This document shows positions 5,313 to 12,702 of a stretch of 30,326 nucleotides of DNA, in pieces; the stretch's first letter is position 1, and every line of letters begins with the position of its first letter. The translations under genes were made by a program, and so were the position numbers. The notes below the pieces were generated by a model. The model was not told where the DNA came from and did not search any database. It saw only the letters and a program-made list of their open reading frames with translations. This DNA comes from an uncultured Collinsella sp. (lineage in GTDB: Bacteria > Actinomycetota > Coriobacteriia > Coriobacteriales > Coriobacteriaceae), in the NCBI GenBank assembly GCA_934630855.1, contig CAKTWW010000026.1, forward strand, positions 1 through 30,326. Reading direction: 5' to 3'.

Positions 5313-8030
5313 TCAGTTGTTATTGCCACCATCGAGCAATGCCTCAAAATCATTCGCCGGCATGGGGCGGTAGTAGAGGAAGCCCTGAGCGTAGCGGGCG
5401 CCCATCTGTCGTAGCATGTTCGCCTGCTCATTTGTCTCGACGCCTTCGACCACGACGGGCAGATGGAGCGACTGCGCCATATCGAGCATTGATGTAATGA
5501 TTTGCGCGCTGCGGCCTTGATCTCCGTCGGCGGGAACAAACGTGCGGTCAAGCTTGATAACGTCGACGTTGACGTTCTTGAGCATCGCGAGCGTGGACTG
5601 GCCGGTGCCAAAGTCGTCCATATAGGTTGAGAAGCCGAGGGTGTGCAGGTCAGCTGTCAGTTTATCCACGGCCTCGGATTCTCCCGTATAGGCTGTCTCG
5701 GTGATCTCGATGCGCATGAGTTCGGGCGGTAGGTTGTATTGGGCGGCAAGTGCTCCCATATGTTCGGCAACGTCGCAGGCAAGGATATCCACGCGCGACA
5801 CATTGAGCGAGACCGGAACCACGCGAAGCCCCCGGTCGATGCGCCCGCGCAGCCACGAGGCGACGCCCTGCCAAATGTGCTTGTCGAGCGTCACCACAAA
5901 GCCGCTTTCCTCGAGTGCGGGGATAAACGTTACAGGCGAAATGAGGGAACCGTCCTTGCCAATCCAGCGCGTGAGCGCCTCGGCGCCAACGATCTCGCCA
6001 GTTTCCATGTCGACCTGGGGCTGCAGGTAGTAGGTAATGCGGCCGTTTGAGAACGCATACTGGAATTCGGTCAGCGTGCGGTGGAACGCGGTTTCGCGCT
6101 CGTACTCCTCGGGGCGGAAAATGGCGACGCGCTCCTTAAAGTCGTTTTTTGCGCGCCGATTGGTAAACATGGCCTTGGCCTGCGCGTCGATGGTGATTTC
6201 CTCGTTGGGGTCGATGGGGCAAACGCCCATGGACGGCCAGAAGCCGACGCCGTCATCATGCTTGGCCACGGCGGCGCGAACGCGGTTATAGATTTGATGG
6301 ACGGTGTCGTGCTCAAAGGGGATGAGAATGCAAAAGTCGTCTTGGCCCCAGTATCCTGCGACGCCCATCTCGGCATTCTCGATGTCTTTGAGGACCGTGC
6401 CCACATCGGCGAGCACGCGGTCGCCCTCGGCCTGTCCGTGCCATTCGTTAAACAGTCGCATATGACCCATGTCGACGGTGGCGATACACCAAGCGCCGTC
6501 GCGCCCTGTCCTCAGAAATGCGTTGGCACGCCGCATAAACTCGCTGGGTCGATAGAGGCCCGTGAGCGTATCGATGCGTTCGGCGACGGCGCTTTTACGC
6601 TCAATCTCGGGTATGGGGAGGCTGTCGTTGGGGGCAAGCCCGCCGGCGGCGCGAAGACGACGGTCGAGTTCGCCTAAAACAGCGGTCGCTTGATTGATTA
6701 AGCGCTCGTAAAAGGCCGGGACGACAAGACAGACGGGGGTAATGGTGTCGTTCGCGATTCGAACAGGAGCGAAAACGGCCTCTTTAAGATGATGGGTCAG
6801 TTGCTCGAATGCCTCGTGGTCCAGATCGTTGCTGAGCACGACGAACTGGGCGTTTCGCGAGCGGAAGACGCGACTTCTGCCGCGGGTGATCGATAACATG
6901 CGGCCTGCGTATTCGGCGAGCATGTTGTCGACAGCCTCGGCCCCGTAGAGCTCGTTGAACTTTGCCGTGCCACAAACGCGGACCGCTATAAGCCCCGTCT
7001 CGCAACGGTCGCGACGGCAGGCATCGATAGCGTTGATCAGCATACGCTGCGTTCCGAGGCCCGTAGCGGCGTCGACGGTCTCGGCGAGTGAGTGGTTAAC
7101 AAGTTCGCCGACATAGAGCGAGGGGGTATTTCCGTCGCCGTCGATACGAAACCCGCGAGCGCGGCAGAGGACGTAGTCGCCCGCGGCATTGCGCATGCGG
7201 TACTGCATGACACGGCGGTGTTTGGAGCCATTATAGATTTGGTCGATGTCGTTGATGTAGGCCTCAAGGTCATCGGGGTGGACGCGCGTTTTCCAGTAAT
7301 CGTGGCAGTTGTCTACATGCTCAGAAGGAAGACCGAGATCGCGCGAGGCGCCTTGTGACCAAAGGGTGCGATGTTTGTCCAAGTTCTCGATAAAGCAATA
7401 ACGGCCTTCGTTGAGCATCGAAAAGGCGTCGAAAATACGGTCGCTTATTTCGAAGTCGTCGGTGTGGACTTGTGCGATATTACGTCGATCAAGATGCATG
7501 GCATGACGTAGCTTGTAGTCGTACATGCGATGGTCGGCATCGAGTGTCATGCGATTGGAGGCTTCGCCCAGGGCGGGGTCGGCGTGGGACACGCCGTAGC
7601 TAAACGAGTGGGGCATCTCGGCATCGTTGTTTTTGAGCAGGACCGAGCGGCAGTGCTCCAAACGTTCGGCGAGGTCGTCCTCGGTCGCAATCGTGGATAG
7701 GATGGCAAACTCGTCGCCGCCTATGCGAAACGCCGCCTCGTCCACTTTCATATACAGTTTGAGATAGAGGCTTACCTGCAAGATATAGCGGTTGCCCTCG
7801 TCATGGCCAAAGACGTCGTTGCAGTGCTTAAGGTTATCGATATCGATGAACGCCATAGTAACGGGGGTATCCTGGTCCCAGAGTTCCTCGAGGGAGCGGG
7901 CAAAGCCGCCGCGGTTGCCAAGCCCGGTAAGCTGGTCGGTAAAGGCGGTCCTAATCAGATCATCCTGACGCTCGAGAAGGTCGCGGACGGTCTTTTCGAG
8001 CGTTTCGGTGTAATTGCTGATAGTATCCAT
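5313..8030 (-). CDS. Multidomain c-di-GMP enzyme, GGDEF-PAS-GGDEF'-GGDEF'-EAL
   Basis: A 905-residue cytoplasmic protein. Order of domains: helical N terminus (1-27); GGDEF with intact RIGGDEF (GGDEF 104-108); PAS_3-like (about 205-315, RVHPDDLEAYIN); a degenerate GGDEF-fold domain (about 320-440); a third GGDEF-like domain (about 483-640) with GQDDF at 562-566; and a C-terminal EAL domain (about 650-900). The EAL domain keeps the catalytic set: E684 in GAEALTRW, N743, E775/E778 (IEITET), D805-D806 (DDFGTG), K826 (KLD), E862 (EGVE) and Q882. It probably has both cyclase and phosphodiesterase potential; which dominates cannot be read from sequence. The first 440 residues parallel the downstream cyclase, indicating duplication. 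The ATG at 8030 has only a weak ribosome site. Confidence 0.93.
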   Translation of the reverse strand: MDTISNYTETLEKTVRDLLERQDDLIRTAFTDQLTGLGNRGGFARSLEELWDQDTPVTMAFIDIDNLKHCNDVFGHDEGNRYILQVSLYLKLYMKVDEAAFRIGGDEFAILSTIATEDDLAERLEHCRSVLLKNNDAEMPHSFSYGVSHADPALGEASNRMTLDADHRMYDYKLRHAMHLDRRNIAQVHTDDFEISDRIFDAFSMLNEGRYCFIENLDKHRTLWSQGASRDLGLPSEHVDNCHDYWKTRVHPDDLEAYINDIDQIYNGSKHRRVMQYRMRNAAGDYVLCRARGFRIDGDGNTPSLYVGELVNHSLAETVDAATGLGTQRMLINAIDACRRDRCETGLIAVRVCGTAKFNELYGAEAVDNMLAEYAGRMLSITRGRSRVFRSRNAQFVVLSNDLDHEAFEQLTHHLKEAVFAPVRIANDTITPVCLVVPAFYERLINQATAVLGELDRRLRAAGGLAPNDSLPIPEIERKSAVAERIDTLTGLYRPSEFMRRANAFLRTGRDGAWCIATVDMGHMRLFNEWHGQAEGDRVLADVGTVLKDIENAEMGVAGYWGQDDFCILIPFEHDTVHQIYNRVRAAVAKHDDGVGFWPSMGVCPIDPNEEITIDAQAKAMFTNRRAKNDFKERVAIFRPEEYERETAFHRTLTEFQYAFSNGRITYYLQPQVDMETGEIVGAEALTRWIGKDGSLISPVTFIPALEESGFVVTLDKHIWQGVASWLRGRIDRGLRVVPVSLNVSRVDILACDVAEHMGALAAQYNLPPELMRIEITETAYTGESEAVDKLTADLHTLGFSTYMDDFGTGQSTLAMLKNVNVDVIKLDRTFVPADGDQGRSAQIITSMLDMAQSLHLPVVVEGVETNEQANMLRQMGARYAQGFLYYRPMPANDFEALLDGGNNN

Positions 8031-8354
8031 GTTCTAAGCGGCTTTCTGAGGTCGGGGCGGATTGCGTCCGGCGAGCTCGTTGTGTACACGCGTCGTTGCT
8101 CAGCGCTTTGCGTGTATCCAGGCCCCCGCCTTGCTGCGTTGTTGGGTTACTTTGCCGGCTAATGTTCGCTGTTGATAACTGCTGAGTAGTATAAACAACG
8201 GCACGCAATTATATATGGGTGCACATACTGTGGACGGCTATTATTCGACAAGCGGTAGCGCGACGATGCGATGCTCGACAAAAATGCGACTGGGGCGGTA
8301 TATGTTGACGGGTATACTTGTTCCGTTTAAATTTGCGGGGACGGAGATGGTCGC
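8031..8354. other. 324-bp divergent intergenic region with promoter-like sites
   Basis: This region lies between the c-di-GMP enzyme (minus) and the phospholipase (plus). Toward the phospholipase, TTGACG (8305-8310), a 17-bp spacer and TAAATT (8328-8333) form a reasonable sigma-70-type promoter about 20 bp before the start codon. On the minus strand a perfect TATAAT lies at 8208-8213 with only a weak TCCACA 15 bp upstream. No ORF or repeat is supported here. Confidence 0.4.
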
Positions 8355-9224
8355 ATGACACAGCCAAATATGACGCGCGCGGTGGGGCTTGCGCTCGAGG
8401 GAGGCGGCTACCGCGGTATGTATACGGCGGGCGTGCTCGACGTTTGGATGGAGCACGGTTTGACCTGCGACCATATGGTGGGCGTCTCGGCGGGCGCGGC
8501 GTTTGGCTACAACTTTAAATCGCGCCAGATCGGCCGCGCCATTCGCTATAACAAGGCCTATTGCGCCGACAAGCGCTATGCGAGCGTGACCAGCTGGCTG
8601 CGAACCGGCGATATGTTCAATGCCGACTTTGCCTATCACGAGGTGCCTATCGAGCGCGATCCCATCGACCTGGAAGCATATCGCGCCTGCCCCATGCGAT
8701 TTACGTGCGTGTGTACCGATATCGAGACGGGCAAGGCCGTCTATCACGACCTGCCCTATGGCGATGAGCGCGATATCGAGTGGATTCGCGCGTCGTCGGC
8801 GATTCCCGTGGCAACGCGCCCCGTGGCTATTGAGGGACGCAAATATCTGGACGGCGGTGTTGCGGATTCCATTCCCAGCGCTTGGCTGTTTGAGCAGGGC
8901 TATGACCGCAACGTGGTGGTGCTTACGCAGCCGGCGGGCTTTGTGAAGCAGCCCAATAGCGTGATGCCCATGCTGCGGCGCGTGTTTCGCCACTATCCGA
9001 AGTTTGTTGCGGCGCTTGAGCATCGGCATGAGGTGTACAACGCCACGCTCGACGACCTGGCACGTCGCGAGGCTGCTGGCGAGGTCTTTGTGGTGCGGCC
9101 GAGCGAATCGGTGAAAGTGCCGTCGCTGTGTCGCGAGCCCGATGAGCTCGAACGCATCTACCAGATCGGTCGCCGCGATGCAGAGGCGACGCTGCCGGCG
9201 CTGGAGGCATATCTGGCAGGGTAG
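8355..9224 (+). CDS. Patatin-like phospholipase family protein
   Basis: A 289-residue patatin-fold serine hydrolase. The oxyanion loop is GGGYRG (16-21), the nucleophile elbow GVSAG (43-47, Ser45), and the dyad aspartate lies in DGG (166-168). The roughly 110 residues after the catalytic core match the layout of bacterial patatins with a DUF6363-type C terminus. No signal peptide is visible, so it is predicted to be cytoplasmic or membrane-peripheral, hydrolysing acyl esters of phospholipids or other lipids. The start has GGAG 8 nt upstream. It is a single-gene unit with its own promoter and is followed by the palindrome array rather than a normal terminator. Confidence 0.92.
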   Translation: MTQPNMTRAVGLALEGGGYRGMYTAGVLDVWMEHGLTCDHMVGVSAGAAFGYNFKSRQIGRAIRYNKAYCADKRYASVTSWLRTGDMFNADFAYHEVPIERDPIDLEAYRACPMRFTCVCTDIETGKAVYHDLPYGDERDIEWIRASSAIPVATRPVAIEGRKYLDGGVADSIPSAWLFEQGYDRNVVVLTQPAGFVKQPNSVMPMLRRVFRHYPKFVAALEHRHEVYNATLDDLARREAAGEVFVVRPSESVKVPSLCREPDELERIYQIGRRDAEATLPALEAYLAG

Positions 9225-9245
9225 GGCGCCGGCCGCAGGCTCAGC

Positions 9246-9539
9246 GGAAAGCACGTCCCATTTTTCGGCCGCGGAATGGGATGCCGGGTCCCAAACGCCG
9301 GGGTTCCGGAAAGCGTGTCCCGGAATGAGCGCTCAAAATGGGACGTAGTTTCCGCGAGAGGCCCGTTGCGGAAACTGTGTCCCAGAATCCGCGTTCAAAA
9401 CGGGCTGCAGTTTCCCATACGGCTGGGTTCCGGAAAGCGTGTTCCGGAATTTGCGTCCAGAACGGGATGCGGTTTCCCGTTGAGCCTCTATATGGAAAGC
9501 GCATCCCAGTTTGGACGTCCATTCTGGGATGCGCTTTCC
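9246..9539. repeat. Five 46-bp palindromes in tandem at a 62-bp period
   Basis: Units begin with GGAAA at 9246, 9308, 9370, 9432 and 9494, exactly 62 bp apart. Each is 46 bp and is separated by a 16-bp spacer. Most units run from GGAAA to TTTCC, with an inner CCC...GGG pairing and a variable centre. The last (9494-9539) is almost perfect, with 16-bp arms starting GGAAAGCGCATCCCAG around GGACGTCC. The first has a decayed right arm. Because 62 is not a multiple of three, every unit would be read in a different frame, which argues against coding. The array fills the convergent gap between the phospholipase and thiE and may also end both transcripts. It resembles a REP/BIME-type cluster. Confidence 0.85.
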
Positions 9540-9583
9540 GCTCTTGAAGATATGGGACTGCGGAGCAACTGCTCAGCTTGCGT

Positions 9584-10279
9584 TTATGCCTGCTGCCAGG
9601 TGTCGACGAGCTCCTTCGCCGCAGCGTAGGGGTCGTCTGCGCTGCAGACGGCACTCACCACAAAGAAGCCGTCGACCCCGGTGGCCTTGAGCTGCGGCAG
9701 GTCGGCCGTCTTGACGCCGCCGCCCACTACGATGGGCACGGGGCTTGCCGTATGGAGGGCAGCCAGGTCCTCAAAGCTCTTGGTGATGATAGAGCCGTCG
9801 GCGGCGCGCCCACAATCGCGCTTGGTCTCGGTCTCGTGGAGCGGGCCCACGCCCAGATAATCGACCAGGCTCATGTCGGCAGTTTTGACGTACTCGAGCA
9901 TTTCCTCGCAACGGGCCGAAAGACCCACGATGGCATCGGGGCCCAGCAGCTTGCGGCAGACTTCGACGGGGATGTCGCTCTGGCCCACGTGCACGCCGTC
10001 GACGGCAATGCCCTGTTCGCGCGCGGCGAGCACGCAGTCCAGACGGTCATCGATGAGCAGGGCGACCTGGCCGGTCTTACCGGCGCGGGCGATGGCCTGC
10101 GCGGCGTCATCCGTCAGCGCGATAATCTCGCGCGCACTTGCCACCTTAGAGCGCACCTGGATGCAGGTAAAACCGGCGTCAAGTGCTTGTGCCACCACGT
10201 CGCCCACAGGGCGACCGAGGGTGTTTTCGGGGCCGAGCACCAGATAGGCCGAGATATCAAGGTTGTCGCGGATGCTCAT
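9584..10279 (-). CDS. thiE: Thiamine-phosphate synthase
   Basis: A 231-residue TIM-barrel enzyme joining HMP-pyrophosphate and HET-phosphate to give thiamine phosphate. Motifs include QVRSK (41-45), IDDR (76-79), GVHVGQSD (95-102), GVGPLHETETK (143-153, the thiazole/pyrophosphate loop with T151) and VVGGGV (184-189). Length is slightly above the usual 210. The ATG at 10279 overlaps the stop of the upstream gene by one base (TAATG), and AGGAGG lies 7 nt before it. The frame is open farther upstream to 10558, but that is overlap with the preceding gene. Third gene of the TPP-riboswitch operon. HMP-PP must come from elsewhere, since no thiC or thiD is in the window. Confidence 0.95.
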   Translation of the reverse strand: MSIRDNLDISAYLVLGPENTLGRPVGDVVAQALDAGFTCIQVRSKVASAREIIALTDDAAQAIARAGKTGQVALLIDDRLDCVLAAREQGIAVDGVHVGQSDIPVEVCRKLLGPDAIVGLSARCEEMLEYVKTADMSLVDYLGVGPLHETETKRDCGRAADGSIITKSFEDLAALHTASPVPIVVGGGVKTADLPQLKATGVDGFFVVSAVCSADDPYAAAKELVDTWQQA

Positions 10280-10617
10280 TATGCTTCCTCCTGCTTTTTG
10301 ATTTGCGCTTCCATGCGCTCGAGCTTGCCGTTCATGGTGTCGGTAAACCCGGGGCGAATATCTGCCTTGAGCACAACTTCGGTGCGGATGCCCTTGTTTG
10401 CCAGGACAAAGGTGGCGTCGCGCACGACCCGCATGACCTCGTCCCAGTCGCCTTCGATCTCGGTGAACATCGAGCTGGTGCGGTTGGGAAGGCCGCTCTC
10501 GCGAATGACGCGCACGACCTCGGCGACCTCGGCGGACAGTTCGTCGCCGGTGCCGCACGGGGCGATGGCCACGGCGACGAGCGTGTTCATGCCGGCGTTG
10601 GTTGCGGGTTCGGACAT
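10279..10617 (-). CDS. Thiamine-binding protein (MTH1187/YkoF-like, PF01910)
   Basis: A 112-residue ferredoxin-fold protein of the MTH1187/YqgV (formerly DUF77) family. Visible family features are LVAVAIAPCGTGDELSAEVA near residues 13-32, the S/T-rich TSSMFTEIEGDWDEVM segment (about 47-62) and a C-terminal helix rich in K/E. Members bind thiamine or related pyrimidines and often act as oligomers in the cytoplasm; the precise role is not settled. GAGGAGG is 8 nt before the ATG at 10617, inside the last codons of thiM. An internal ATG (residue 10) is less well supported. Lying between thiM and thiE under a TPP riboswitch supports a role in thiamine or thiazole/pyrimidine handling. Confidence 0.9.
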   Translation of the reverse strand: MSEPATNAGMNTLVAVAIAPCGTGDELSAEVAEVVRVIRESGLPNRTSSMFTEIEGDWDEVMRVVRDATFVLANKGIRTEVVLKADIRPGFTDTMNGKLERMEAQIKKQEEA

Positions 10618-10620
10618 GGC

Positions 10621-11460
10621 TTATGCCTCCTCGAGCTCGAGTCGGTTGTCGGCGATGTCTTGGGCGGTTGCGCGGTAGAGCTCGTCGATAAAGGCGACCT
10701 TAAAGCTTGCCGGGGCATCGGCGACAGCGGCGGCACGCGTGCCGGCGACGTTGTAGACGGCGGTGCCGCAGATGGCTGCCGTAAACGGGTCGGCGGCACA
10801 GGCGTACACGGCCAGCACGCCGCCCTGCGAGCAGCCGCAGCCGGTGATCTTGGACATGAGCGGGCTGCCGCCGTGGGATTTGGCCACCGTCGTGCCGTCG
10901 GTGATCAGGTCGACTTCGCCCGAGACCACTACGGCGCCGCCGGTGTAGCGGGCGAGCGCCACGGCGGCGCCACGGGCGGCATCGACCGTGTCGGTGGTAT
11001 CGACACCGCGCACGCGGCTCAGATCGGCCGCCTCGCCCTCAAGACCCCACAGGCCGGCGAGCGCGATAATCTCGGAGGCGTTGCCGCGCACGATGGCGGG
11101 CTTGTACTGCTTGAGCTCGTTTACCAGCTGGGTGCGCAGGCTGCCGATGCCCAGGCCCACCGGGTCGAGCACCCAGGGCTTGCCGGCGTCGTGTGCCGCC
11201 TTGGCCGCGCGGGGAATCGTCTGCTCGTAGATGGGGAAGAGCGTGCCCATGTTGAGATAGATGGCGCCGCCGCCGGCAACGAGCGCCTCGCCCTCGTCGG
11301 GCAGATAGACCATGGCGGCCGAACCGCCCACGGCGAGCTGCGCGTTGGCGACAAAGTCGATCGTCACCGTGTTGGTGATGGAGCCGGCCATCGGATTGGT
11401 GGCGCGAATCTCCTCCACGGCCTTGACCATATGTTGCTTAAGCTGTTCCGAATCAATCAC
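10621..11460 (-). CDS. thiM: Hydroxyethylthiazole kinase
   Basis: A 279-residue ribokinase-like enzyme phosphorylating the thiazole alcohol HET, the salvage entry to thiamine. Seen are the substrate-loop segment SITNTVTIDFVANAQLA (27-43), LDPVGLG (98-104), RGNASEI (125-131) and the ITGCGC active-site loop (205-210) with the family cysteine. The start is GTG at 11460: AAGGAGG lies 8 nt upstream and the protein then begins at the family boundary. The frame extends to 11574, but that part is riboswitch RNA. Three bases separate it from the next gene. Expression is expected to be shut off by TPP via the riboswitch and terminator just upstream. Confidence 0.95.
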   Translation of the reverse strand: MIDSEQLKQHMVKAVEEIRATNPMAGSITNTVTIDFVANAQLAVGGSAAMVYLPDEGEALVAGGGAIYLNMGTLFPIYEQTIPRAAKAAHDAGKPWVLDPVGLGIGSLRTQLVNELKQYKPAIVRGNASEIIALAGLWGLEGEAADLSRVRGVDTTDTVDAARGAAVALARYTGGAVVVSGEVDLITDGTTVAKSHGGSPLMSKITGCGCSQGGVLAVYACAADPFTAAICGTAVYNVAGTRAAAVADAPASFKVAFIDELYRATAQDIADNRLELEEA

Positions 11461-11482
11461 TGCACATGCCTCCTTGGCATAG

Positions 11483-11512
11483 AAAAGGGGCGCTGTGCAT
11501 AGACAGCGCCCC
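11483..11512 (-). terminator. Intrinsic terminator (attenuator) of the TPP riboswitch
   Basis: On the minus strand GGGGCGCTGT (11512-11503) pairs with ACAGCGCCCC (11496-11487) around CTATGC, followed by UUUUCUAU. It sits between the aptamer and the thiM ribosome site, so TPP binding probably favours termination. Confidence 0.85.
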
Positions 11513-11527
11513 GGTAAAGGCGGCATG

Positions 11528-11615
11528 CTCCCTACGCCAGCATTAACTGACAGGTTCAAAGGATTGGGCCCCATGCCCTCTCAGCCTTGTGGTCTGCACC
11601 GCCGGCACTCCCGCA
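11528..11615 (-). promoter_or_regulatory. TPP (THI-box) riboswitch aptamer
   Basis: Read on the minus strand the segment has the conserved THI-box series: GGGAGTGCC, GGCTGAGAGGGC (the CUGAGA element binding the pyrimidine), CCTTTGAACCTG (the ACC-x-UUUGAACCUG element), and GTTAATGCTGGCGTAGGGA closing the pyrophosphate-sensor arm. It is followed by the attenuator and thiM. A TAGTAT -10-like box lies just upstream (minus strand, complement at 11634-11639). Confidence 0.95.
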
Positions 11616-11643
11616 TCGAATCTGTTGTTCCCTATACTAGCGC

Positions 11644-11745
11644 ACCTGCCAAAAAGGGACAGGTTTATTTTGGTAGGTGGCAACTGGGGCGTTGCATTTT
11701 CCCAGATAAAACCTGCCAAAATAAACCTGTCCCTTATTGGCTGGT
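11644..11745. repeat. REP-like inverted pair (two ~35-bp units)
   Basis: Unit 1 (11644-11678) runs from ACCTGCC to GGTAGGT and contains AGGGACAGGTTTATTTTGG. Unit 2 (11711-11745) is the same sequence in inverse orientation. Each unit is itself an imperfect palindrome (ACCTGCCAAAA / TTTTGGTAGGT). The flank TTTATCTGGG beside unit 2 (in inverse orientation, 11701-11710) recurs beside the third copy at 30182. It lies between the thi operon promoter and the HAD gene. It resembles REP/BIME elements mobilised by RAYT transposases, but no such transposase gene is here. Confidence 0.75.
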
Positions 11746-11783
11746 CGTTACAATGGATACGGTGAAAATGACTGGGGGGCTCT

Positions 11784-12692
11784 ATGATCAAACTTGTGCT
11801 GACCGATATGGACGATACGCTGATTCCGGCTGGACATGACGGTGCCAGCGACTACGCCATCGATGGCATTCATGCTATGCAGGCAGCGGGCCTGCATTTT
11901 GGCCCGGTTTCGGGCCGTCAGCCGTCCGCGATGGGCTGGATGTTCAAAAATTGTTCTGAGTGTTTTTCAACTGGCGCGTTCTGTAACGGCCAGGTCATGT
12001 TTGTGGACGGCGAGGCGGTGGCCTCGCATGCAACCGATAACGCCGCTCTTATGCGCTTGGCTGACTACTTGGAGCAAGAGACCGATGATACGTATCTGAA
12101 GATCTACAGCCTGGGTGATGACTTTTGGAATAACGATGCCTACTGCGTGACGAGTGATCCCGAGCGCGTTCGTCGCGCCATGGAGTCGGGCGGTAATGCG
12201 TGGCTCAAAGGCGAAGAGGCCCCGTGCCGTCCTGTTGTCGACGATGCCCCGGTATACAAGGCGAATATCTGGAGCGCCCGCTCGCGCGAAGAGCTCGCCG
12301 AGCTGCGTGAGCGCGTTGCCGCCGAGGTGCCGGAGCTCTCGCTCGTGTTCCCCAACAACCGTGTGCGCCTGTTCGACATTCTCCCGGCCGGCTGGGACAA
12401 GGGCTGCGCCGCGCTCGAGCTGGCACGCGCTTTGGGCCTGACGCCCGACGAGGTGGCCGTGTTCGGCGATTCCGATAACGACCTGCCCATGATCGATGCC
12501 GTTTTCAACTCCGTGGCGGTCGCCAATGCCAACGAGGCCGTCACGGCTGCCGCGCGCTGGCATATCGGTGCCGCGGCAGACGACGCGGTCGCCGAGGCTC
12601 TGCATCAGATCGCTGCCTGTGCGGCGACGGGGGAGATGCCGTCGTTTATGCGCCAGGCAGATGCGGCGGGTCCGCGCGTCGCGAACGCCTAG
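11784..12692 (+). CDS. HAD-superfamily (Cof-type) phosphatase
   Basis: A 302-residue HAD-IIB hydrolase. Motif I is DMDDT (8-12; nucleophile D8, acid D10), motif II is the serine in PVSGRQ (41-46), and motif IV is GDSDND (228-233), with K206 in GWDKG as the motif III lysine. The cap (about 85-190) is the Cof-type alpha/beta cap. Substrates of this group are sugar phosphates, nucleotides or cofactors such as HMP-PP, so a specific substrate cannot be given. GGGGGG lies 4 nt before the ATG. The lysR gene starts 10 bp after its stop, so the two are probably co-transcribed. Confidence 0.92.
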   Translation: MIKLVLTDMDDTLIPAGHDGASDYAIDGIHAMQAAGLHFGPVSGRQPSAMGWMFKNCSECFSTGAFCNGQVMFVDGEAVASHATDNAALMRLADYLEQETDDTYLKIYSLGDDFWNNDAYCVTSDPERVRRAMESGGNAWLKGEEAPCRPVVDDAPVYKANIWSARSREELAELRERVAAEVPELSLVFPNNRVRLFDILPAGWDKGCAALELARALGLTPDEVAVFGDSDNDLPMIDAVFNSVAVANANEAVTAAARWHIGAAADDAVAEALHQIAACAATGEMPSFMRQADAAGPRVANA

Positions 12693-12702
12693 GGAGGCCA
12701 CT

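Noticed and set aside
9246..9539. CRISPR array
   Set aside because: The regular spacing first suggests it, but repeats are diverged 46-bp palindromes and spacers are only 16 bp and related to each other, with no cas genes nearby.
9241..9654. Open frames on both strands through the palindrome array
   Set aside because: The 62-bp period shifts the frame at each unit, so the apparent protein repeats are a by-product of the DNA repeats.
10280..10558. N-terminal extension of thiE into the upstream gene
   Set aside because: TAATG overlap with a strong ribosome site marks the start at 10279, and the extension is another frame of the thiamine-binding protein gene.
10183..11502. 439-codon plus-strand open frame opposite thiM/thiE
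   Set aside because: Antisense to three recognised genes and a riboswitch; low-complexity composition.
11461..11574. N-terminal extension of thiM
   Set aside because: The frame runs through the terminator and riboswitch. GTG at 11460 has the ribosome site.
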